NCBI GenBank assembly: GCA_014904845.1
Contig: MU119251.1
Span: 62,001 to 126,000 of the forward strand
Reading direction: 5' to 3'
DNA from: Acephala macrosclerotiorum
Lineage: Eukaryota; Ascomycota; Leotiomycetes; Helotiales; Mollisiaceae
DNA: 64,000 bases
Every line of letters starts with the position of its first letter. Position 1 is the stretch's first letter. A program made the position numbers and the translations under genes. Positions 56,444 through 64,000 of the stretch are shown here, in pieces. Below the pieces are notes generated by a model that was not told where the DNA came from, searched no databases, and saw only the letters and a program-made list of their open reading frames with translations.

Positions 56444-58572
56444 ATGGCAGACTTCGACCTCTCTGCCAACTTTATTCCTTCTTTACACAAACCTGCCTCC
56501 TTACTACCGATTGCTCGACACAGGCAAAATCTCCTCTATCTCATCGAGACATTCCCCGTCACTATCGTTGTTGGTCAGACTGGATCTGGCAAAACAACTC
56601 AAATTCCTCAATACCTTGAACAGGCAGGATGGTGCTCCGACGGAAAAGTGATAGCTGTCACTCAGGTAAGTCAACGTTCCCTGACCATAATGTTCAGTGC
56701 TGACCCCTTCAGCCTCGTCGAGTAGCAGCAACCACTGTTGCAGTCCGAGTGGCGGAAGAAGTTGGCTGCGAAATCGGTAAAGAGGTTGGATATTCGATCA
56801 GATTCGAAGATGTCACTTCTGCTGCAACTCGGATCAAATTCCTTACTGATGGGCTTCTTCTCAGAGAGGCTCTCGTGGACCCTCTGCTGTCACGTTACTC
56901 CGTGATTATGGTCGATGAAGCTCATGAGAGATCACTGAGTACGGATATTCTGTTAGGCGTCCTCAAGAAGATCCTTAAGCGAAGACCAAATGATCTTCGA
57001 ATCATCATCAGCAGTGCTACTTTACAAGCTGAGGATTTCCTTCGATTTTTCATGGGCAATGAGGATTCGCAACCGAAGTCAAACGCCCTCAGTCTGGATG
57101 AACTCATCTCTCAAGGAAGTTCGGGACCTATAGATGATGGAATTGGAGGCAAGATTGGACGTATCATCAGCCTTGAGGGTAGAATGTACCCAGTCGACGT
57201 GCTCTACCTAGAAAGTCCAGCAGAGGATTACGTCGAGAGAGCTGTGCAAACAGTATTCGATATCCATACGAAAGAGCCAGATGGAGATATTCTCGTCTTC
57301 CTCACAGGTCGAGAGGAGATCGACACAGCCGTTCAGGCCATTTCTGAACGAGCTGCAAACCTTCATCCTCGCGCCCAGCAAATTATGCCGCTTCCACTCT
57401 ACGCTGGTTTATCAACAGAGCAACAAATGTACGTCTTCGAGGAGGCGCCTGAAAACACAAGAAAAGTCATCTTCTCAACGAATATCGCCGAAGCCTCCGT
57501 CACAATCGACGGCATTGTCTACGTCGTTGACACGGGCTTCGTCAAACTTCGCGCCTACAACCCTCTAACCGGCATCGAGACCCTTACCGCAACGCCCATC
57601 TCCAAAGCTTCCGCAACCCAACGAGCTGGTCGTGCCGGTCGAACTAAACCAGGAAAATGCTTCCGCCTCTACACAGAAGCCAGCTACCAAGCACTCTCCG
57701 AATCCACCATCCCCGAAATCCAACGCTCAAACCTCGCCCCAGTAATCCTCCAACTCAAAGCCCTAGGAATCGACAACATCGCCCGCTTCGACTTCATCAC
57801 TTCCCCTCCCGCCGAACTCGTAATCCGAGCCCTCGAACTTCTCTACTCCCTTGGTGCACTCGACGATTACGCCAAACTAACCAAACCCCTCGGAACCCGC
57901 ATGGCAGAACTGGCCGTCGAACCTATGATGGCCAAGACTCTCCTCTCAGCGCCCGCCTTCGGCTGCCTCGGCGAGATCTTAACAATAGCAGCAATGACTA
58001 GTGTCGGAGGAAACATATTCTTCCACCACGACGGCGAGAAGAAGAAAATGGAAACCGCGCGCCGGAAATTCGCTGTTGAGGAAGGAGATCACATCACGTT
58101 GTTGAACGTATATCAAGCATTCATAACCAAAGGCCAAAAAGGAAGTAAATTCTGCCACGACAACTACCTAAACTTCAAATCCCTCACCCGCGCCGTATCC
58201 ATCCGCGCACAACTAAAACGCTATCTCGAACGTTTCGGCATTTCCGTCGACGAATCACTCTCCTCCAACCCCAACTTGCAAAAACCTTTGGCAGTAGGAG
58301 GAAAAGACAAAGGAGAGCAAATCAGGAGATGTTTGACAAGTGGATTCTTTGCTCATGCAGCGAAGATGCAACCAGATGGGACATTTAGGAATGTGGCGGG
58401 AGGGACGGTGTTGCATGCTCATCCGAGTTCACTTATGTTTAATCGGAAGGCGGATTGGGTTATTTTTCATGAGGTTATGGAGACGGGGATGAAGACTTTT
58501 ATTAAGGATGTAAGTAAGATTGAGAAGGGGTGGTTGGTGGAGTATGCGCCGGCGTTTTATAAGATTAGGTGA
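56444..58572 (+). CDS. DEAH-box RNA helicase, DHX35-like
   Basis: ATP-dependent RNA helicase of the Prp2/16/22/43 group, closest by length and motifs to DHX35, a splicing-associated nuclear protein. Exons 56444-56665 and 56713-58572 give 693 residues. Motifs: [10 protein letters not shown] (44-52), Ia [10 protein letters not shown] at the splice, II DEAH (142-145), [37 protein letters not shown]. The winged-helix/ratchet HA2 region and OB fold follow ([21 protein letters not shown], then [13 protein letters not shown]). The N terminus is very short, without the RS or S1 extensions of Prp22, which favours DHX35. The third base usage shifts toward C around 57490-57960 and toward G/T after 58320, but the frame is intact. 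Confidence 0.93.
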
Positions 58573-58955
58573 ATGTCAATCTCCTTGCTTGGCTAAGCGT
58601 CTGTATTTACGAAGACATGTCAGTGACCTTTGCTTCAACTTGGACAGAGAGGAAGTCGATTATGATTTCAGAGATCAATCCAGCGTGAGAAGTGAGATCA
58701 GAAGAATCAACGATTCGAGCATCGGGTTGTCTATTTCACGAGATACTGATCTTTGAAAGTTGATACGTGATCACTCCGCTTGAGAGGAGCTTCGACTGCA
58801 TAAGTTGGGAAGTACTTGACGTTTAAAATTTCTTTCTCGTATGTTTCACTCTCCATACATGTACTGTACATCATTCGCCAGGCTCGATAACTCATATCTA
58901 CAACGCCAACCCAAACACCATACTCATTGTCTAAGCCTCCACATGTCCCTCTTCC
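58573..58955. other. convergent 3' region
   Basis: Two genes end towards each other. No further gene was seen. Confidence 0.5.
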
Positions 58956-60850
58956 TTAGAACTCAAACAACTCCGTTCTCTTCCACCAAAACTCGCTCTC
59001 CTCAGCTGCGAATCCATCATCTTTTACCTGAACTGCGACGCCTTTGTTGCCTCCTCCGGCAATTTCGTCGTTCCCTTCACCGAACGTCAACACCCTTCCC
59101 TCCTCAACCTTATATTCCGGCCATCTCATCCTATCCCTCCACCTTCCCGGAATCGCGTTCGGATCTCCAGCCAAGACAAAGCTGCTCCAATAAGCATGCA
59201 TGCTCCCACTAATCTCATCTACCACAGATCCTTTGTCTTGTCGTTCAGGCATATAACTCATCCATGGGATATGAGTCCCATGATCCGCCCCTCCCTTCAC
59301 ACTACTACTCGCCGCAAAATGATACAGATAAACCGCTGCGCCGCCTCCATCCCCATTCGCATTCTTCAACGAAGCAGCATAATGAGCTGTTTGTCGAACA
59401 GGAGCGATGTAGGCGAATGTTCCGTATGCTTGTTCCAGTCTTTTAAATTGTTTCCCTAGCCCGACTCTGATTTCTTTGTACCGTGATGTAGGGTCGGTGA
59501 TGGGATCTGGGTAGACTTCTGACAATTCTTGCAAATCTGCTTCTCGTAATCCAGGGAGTAGTTCTCTGAAGAAATCTGTGAATTGGGAGCCAGTGTCGTA
59601 TTTCTTAGGGACGAACATCGCGCCTTCATTAGTGTTGAAGCCGGTTAGGATGGGGATTTTATGCCATCCCCCCGCCTTCCAAGTTGAGATGGGAGAAACA
59701 GGAATCATGCCTCCTTGCCCATCAATCACAGGTTGGAACGGCCATCTAACAGAGGGGTTGTATTTGTTGAAGATGGCTTCAGAAGCCTTCTTGAATTCTG
59801 CAGTAGAGACTTTTCGGAGAGCGGGAAGAAGATCTTTTTCGGATTTGGTGTCGAGGGAGAGTTTGGTGAGGAAGTCCCGGAATTGGAGCTCGTGGAGGGG
59901 GTTGGAGTAGGAGTAGACGGCTCGGGCGGTGGCGGCGCCGGATTCGAGGATTGCGCGGTGGAAGGGGGGTGGTAAGGAGGTGTTGTGGAGGAGGTGATGT
60001 CCGATCTGGAGGGTGTTAGTTTGGTTCGGACGTTGTTGAAGTATACAATAACATTTCATGAATGGAATAAGGACGGATATCGACCAGGAAGAGAGTAGAA
60101 AAGGAGAACAGCATGACATACTGAATGAGCTCCAGCACTGCTCCCCATAATCGTCACCATATTTGGATTCCCTCCAAATGCAGCAATATTCTCCTGCACC
60201 CACTCCAACAAAAGCTTCTGATCCTTCAACCCTGCATTCAAAAGTCCATTCTTAGCCATAAAACTCGACGACAAGAACCCAAAGGCCCCAACCCGATAAT
60301 TAAACGCAACAGCAATCATCGGTTCCGCACTCCAAGCCACAAAGTTCGCAACATTTCTCGAACTATCCCCAGCTCCAAAATTGAACGCTCCTCCATGAAA
60401 AGCAACAGCAACTGGTAGTTTCAATCTCGGATTCCGTCCTTTGGGTCTATAAATATTGACGTTAAGGCAATCTTCACTTTGAGACCCAAAAACCTCGGGA
60501 CCCGCTGGACACTTATCCCCAAAAGTCGAAGCGTCGAATTCCTCTTCCGATTCATTGACTGGTAATGGAGGTAAGAATCGTCTATCTCCTGCTGTCGATT
60601 GAGCGTATGGAACGCCTCTGAATGCTTCCAGAACTTGGGGATACCCCGCGTCTAGTTCGATGCCTACATATGTTCCTTGGCGAAGGATGACAACAGGTCG
60701 ACGGCCGTTGTCGATCGGTAGATCTGGAGTGCTATTTTTGAGGGGCATCAGGCAGAGGAGTGATAGGCCTAGAATACTGATTGTGATAATTGAGAGAAGT
60801 CCCCCTTTCCATTTCACTCTCCTACGCAGAAAGCTCAACAGCACGGCCAT
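58956..60850 (-). CDS. membrane-anchored type-B carboxylesterase
   Basis: Alpha/beta-hydrolase of the carboxylesterase/cholinesterase family, hydrolysing carboxylic esters; substrate unknown. Exons (minus) 60850-60122 and 60005-58956 give 592 residues. A basic N terminus (RRRVKWK) and a hydrophobic helix at about 17-36 make a type II signal anchor rather than a cleaved signal. Family blocks: EAFRGVPYAQ, SEDCLNVNIYRP (Cys pair region), FHGGAFNFGAG (oxyanion hole), and MGSSAG (nucleophile Ser238). After the intron come GFNTNEGAMF (catalytic Glu) and DHGTHIPWM (catalytic His). The triad is complete. The C terminus is normal. The gene lies between convergent DHX35 and a tandem TPX2-like gene, with no pathway link visible. 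Confidence 0.92.
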
Positions 60851-61628
60851 GGTCCGTTTGTTGAGGTCGTTATCGATTGTTGCTGGAGACTGAAAGCTCG
60901 TCGATTCTCCTCATCTTGCTTTGTTGGATTCTCAAGGTCATATTACATATCTCAGGACAGTCGAAAATCCAGTGAGGCCGCAAAAGTTCGGACCTCAAGA
61001 TGGGTTGGCGGTTAAGCTTATACGAGGATGTCATTTTGAGCTCTCCCCTGTACAACGCTCACTCAGCATCACGTGTGTACTTTTCATCGCGACTTTTGGC
61101 CCATGACGTCGAAATTCTCGTATTCTCTAGAGAAAAGTGGTAAAACTCGCCCGTGGGCTCATGCCATGTGGACTTGCCGCTTGCTTAGCATGGAAGCTAG
61201 ATGTTTTGGTAGGTACGAAAGCTTTTCCAAGATTGTCTGAAATCGTGCCAAGCCAAGTTGACAGACGGGCCATTCTCGTTTCAAACGCTCACCAACAACC
61301 AAGATTGCATCGCGTATCAGCGAGATATGTTCTTCAAGAATCGTGTTCATTTAAAGACTACTTGAGGACCTGCTTCACCACCCATATTCCTACAACGCCA
61401 ATCCCTTTGACGAACCATTTTGAGGCGCATACTGCTGTCCAGAGTGCTACCTGTCCTATAGAACAATAGAATATTACCCGTTACTCCTGATAGAGCACTA
61501 GGGTATGAAATAACGCAGAAACTCCTTACGCATGACGCTATTGAACACCGCTAAAACGAAAACAGAATAAACATCCAATTCATACAAGAATTCCTCACGT
61601 GGAGGCTTCGTCGTTCGATCGTTTGCAC
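60851..61628. other. esterase promoter and TPX2-like 3' region
   Basis: This is a gap between tandem minus-strand genes. A 110-codon plus-strand frame (61137-61469) has no support. No gene was recognised. Confidence 0.45.
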
Positions 61629-63857
61629 TTATGATTTTAGGCCCAGTTGACCACCAGGACCATAGCCAGCACTCATGCCCTTGTCACCCTCCGCCAACTT
61701 TCTTGCCATTTGCTTCTCAGCCCATTCTCGACTTGCCTGACGACCTCGTTCAGCCGCCTCCTCTCTGGCACGCTTGGCAGCAGCCTCGCGGTCTCTCTTC
61801 TCTCGCTCCATATCTTCCGCCATCTTAGCGTCACGGTTGTAGATTTCCTTGGCACGCTGACGTTGGATGTGAGCATCAGTGGTCGAAACGGTGCGTTGCA
61901 GATGGCGGCCGCTCATTGAAGGACCATGTGTCGTTGGGGTAGTCTTACGAACTGGAGGGGCTGCCTTAGCACGAGGAGCAGATGTGTTGGCTCTGCTGAT
62001 TTCCAAAAGAGATGGACGGTGAGCGTCGAGATTGGAGCCTCTCTTGGAAGGGGCAATCTCATCATTTCCCAAGTTCTCGATGCCAATCTTGCTTTGCCTA
62101 GCTCGACTCGCAACAGTTTCGCGAGGAACAAAGTCAGGGACAACGCTATTACGGATTGGCCTGGCCTTGAATTCTCGACGCTTGCGATCCTCGTCCTCTT
62201 GAGCTTTTAGACGTGCTTCATGTGCTTCTCTCTTCTTTCGAGAGAGAGCCTCGCCAGGGAGCTCGAAGATAGGTTTAGTTGGTGGTTTTGTTGATTTGAT
62301 CTTTGGTAATGAACCAGAAACTGTACGAGCAGTGTGGAAGCTGTCTTCGCTAGACTCTCGCTGAGCCAAGCGAGCCTCTTTTTGTTCCTTCAACTTCCGA
62401 GCAATAGCTTCGCCTGGGAGTTCGAAGGTAGGACGAGTCGGAGGCTTGGTTGATTTGACGGTTTCCTTGGGAGGCATAAGGCTGATTGGACGTTTGATAG
62501 GAGCCTTCGGCTTGGATTGGGTCTTGAGTTGGACTGAAGAAGATCTTGACAACTCCGTGGGCGAGGGTTTGAAGGTCATTGAAGTAGCTTTCTTGAGGAC
62601 AGACGGTCTTGGTGCTGTCGGCTTCACACGCATTGTTGCTGCACCAGACTTAGCAGTTTGAATCTTCGTGTTGTTGCGGTCCCGTGTCTTTGGGTCTATT
62701 ACAGCTTGATCATTAAGGGGCATAGGGCGAGGTTGTCGCTTCTTCTCTGGGGAGACCATTCTTTCTGCCAAAGCCGCCTGGTCGAGAGCATCCAAGGCTT
62801 CTTCAAGTTGATCGAGTGCTTCGACAGAATCCTCAATACGGGAGACTGGTTTTGCTGGAGATCTGGCTGTGATTTGCTGCACAAAGGAATCTTCTCCTGC
62901 ATCATCTGCCGGAGCTGGAGAAACATCTCGTCCATATAGGCTTTCAACCTCTGCAAGGGTTTTCGCCGGTGATCTTGAGGCGATCGGGGTGCTGTGACCG
63001 CCTGACGGCGCCTGACCATATGCGACGGCCTGAGGGGTTCGTGCAGCTTCTGTTTGTGCGCTTGGAACCTCACTCTTGTTGTTCACGTCCTCCTCTTCCT
63101 CGGCTGCCTTTTGTTTCGCAAGGGCCTCCTCCGCTAGATAAGGATATTCATCAGTGACTGTTTGGCTATGAGGCAATTCCCTTGTGGGTATAGAGTTCTT
63201 AGAAATTCGAGACGGTCCAGTAGAACGGCTGCCGAAAAGAGACACGAAATCAACATCCTGCCATTTCTGCGCCATGAGAGAGCGGTCATGCGCCTGTGGT
63301 CCAGAAAATATCAACTCTGCTAAATTATACGGACCTGCTTGTGCGTTTGCTACCTGACGACGAGTCATACGTGCTGGCGGGTGTGGTTGCTCAATTTGCA
63401 GATCAATAGGGGCAGCCGCAGGTTCTGAGGTTTGAGTTAGACTCTGTTGAAAGACTGTATTTTCCAGGAGAGATCGTAGACTACCTTCGCGACTCTGCAG
63501 TAGGAGCCTAGTAGATTCGGGAACAGGACTATCGCCTGCATGATTAGCCTGCTCTGCAACAGTGTCCAATAATGTATCGTCCGATTGAGAAGTTTGCTTT
63601 CCCTTCGCCTTCGTCTTGTTCTTCTTTCCTCTCTTTGCGACACCAATTGCAGCTTTGTAGGCAGCTTTCAATCCCTTGACCTCGGAAGCGATTGAGCTGT
63701 CGTCGTCCATTGACAACTTATTCGTTCCCATTGGATTGTGGATCTCGGCAAGAGCCTCTGTTTGCTTCGCAGGCGTGTCAGGTAGAGGCGTCTGAATTGC
63801 AAGAGCAGTGTTATCTTCAGCGATTTCGATTTTCTTCGACCGGGTCATTCGAGCCAT
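61629..63857 (-). CDS. large basic protein with TPX2-like repeats, putative microtubule-associated protein
   Basis: One uninterrupted frame of 742 residues. The N-terminal half is low-complexity, with a RSPAK motif seen twice. At about 468-500 and 521-552 a block is duplicated: KSTKPPTRPTFELPGEAIAR and KSTKPPTKPIFELPGEALSR, each followed by a Lys/Glu/Arg helix (KLKEQKEARL, KKREAHEARL). Directly after the second comes EFKARPIRNSVVPDFVPRET (about 558-578), resembling the FKARP element of TPX2/KLEEK-type microtubule-binding domains. The C terminus (about 665-722) is a long charged helix and ends GGQLGLKS. A role on microtubules or the spindle is inferred from the motif; canonical TPX2 is not a well-known fungal protein, so this needs a profile search. 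The 5' region beyond 63857 continues out of the window. Confidence 0.75.
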   Translation of the reverse strand: MARMTRSKKIEIAEDNTALAIQTPLPDTPAKQTEALAEIHNPMGTNKLSMDDDSSIASEVKGLKAAYKAAIGVAKRGKKNKTKAKGKQTSQSDDTLLDTVAEQANHAGDSPVPESTRLLLQSREGSLRSLLENTVFQQSLTQTSEPAAAPIDLQIEQPHPPARMTRRQVANAQAGPYNLAELIFSGPQAHDRSLMAQKWQDVDFVSLFGSRSTGPSRISKNSIPTRELPHSQTVTDEYPYLAEEALAKQKAAEEEEDVNNKSEVPSAQTEAARTPQAVAYGQAPSGGHSTPIASRSPAKTLAEVESLYGRDVSPAPADDAGEDSFVQQITARSPAKPVSRIEDSVEALDQLEEALDALDQAALAERMVSPEKKRQPRPMPLNDQAVIDPKTRDRNNTKIQTAKSGAATMRVKPTAPRPSVLKKATSMTFKPSPTELSRSSSVQLKTQSKPKAPIKRPISLMPPKETVKSTKPPTRPTFELPGEAIARKLKEQKEARLAQRESSEDSFHTARTVSGSLPKIKSTKPPTKPIFELPGEALSRKKREAHEARLKAQEDEDRKRREFKARPIRNSVVPDFVPRETVASRARQSKIGIENLGNDEIAPSKRGSNLDAHRPSLLEISRANTSAPRAKAAPPVRKTTPTTHGPSMSGRHLQRTVSTTDAHIQRQRAKEIYNRDAKMAEDMEREKRDREAAAKRAREEAAERGRQASREWAEKQMARKLAEGDKGMSAGYGPGGQLGLKS

Positions 63858-64000
63858 GTTCGTTATGCCCAGGGCGGATTTGGTGCTAGGTATGTATGTC
63901 GGACAATCTCCGAGTGGAGCTGGGGTCTCCGAGTTTGTTTTCTTATGCGTTGCGATTCAAGAGGAGCAGTTGAGAGCAATGCGACGCAAGGTGCAGACGC
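63858..64000. other. upstream region of the TPX2-like gene, truncated by window end
   Basis: Only 143 bp remain; no coding sequence was recognised. Confidence 0.5.

Overview
The window looks like a filamentous ascomycete (Pezizomycotina) chromosome segment, most likely from the Leotiomycetes or a related class; the class is an inference. Support comes from short GT-AG introns of about 46-60 nt with CTAAC/CTGAC branch sites, closely spaced genes on both strands, and typical fungal families: laccase, an STE2-type alpha-pheromone receptor, a Zn(II)2Cys6 regulator, a class III chitinase, fungal IDO and Dia2/Pof3. I found no rRNA, tRNA or CRISPR array.

Layout. 0-5.7 kb: an aflatoxin-aldehyde-reductase-like aldo/keto reductase (minus) whose first intron ends in TG rather than AG, then a gene-poor stretch holding one 262-bp MITE-like element (4395-4656). 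5.8-12.4 kb: a six-exon laccase (plus), a plasma-membrane Qa-SNARE of Sso/Psy1 type (plus) and Erv41 (minus). 13.75-15.9 kb: a broken PhoD-type alkaline phosphatase with two probable frameshifts, a stop in place of Trp and an internal deletion that removes a catalytic motif. 16.4-18.1 kb: the STE2 receptor, with six ATTGTT/AACAAT HMG-box-type sites upstream. 18.6-20.8 kb: a long disordered protein. 21.6-25.4 kb: Vps23/TSG101 (minus) and indoleamine 2,3-dioxygenase (plus), divergent.

25.8-33.5 kb: a probable L-rhamnose catabolic minicluster: L-rhamnose-1-dehydrogenase (LRA1-like), L-rhamnonate dehydratase (LRA3-like) and a divergently transcribed Zn(II)2Cys6 regulator. It would run the first oxidation and the dehydration of the non-phosphorylated rhamnose pathway; the lactonase and aldolase steps are not in the window. 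33.5-42 kb is gene-poor. It contains a two-exon 84-residue Cys protein, a 123-nt T tract, hairpins and a duplicated coding-like fragment.

42-64 kb: Dia2/Pof3-like TPR-F-box-LRR protein, class III chitinase, two Ser/Thr- or Pro-rich single-pass membrane proteins, a DHX35-like DEAH helicase (plus), a membrane-anchored type-B carboxylesterase and a large basic protein with TPX2-like repeats (minus). Apart from the rhamnose set these are mostly housekeeping or surface functions with no shared pathway. The best leads are the STE2 promoter sites, the rhamnose regulator, the alkaline phosphatase pseudogene, the odd splice sites, the small Cys protein and the TPX2-like protein. I saw no clearly new multi-gene system.
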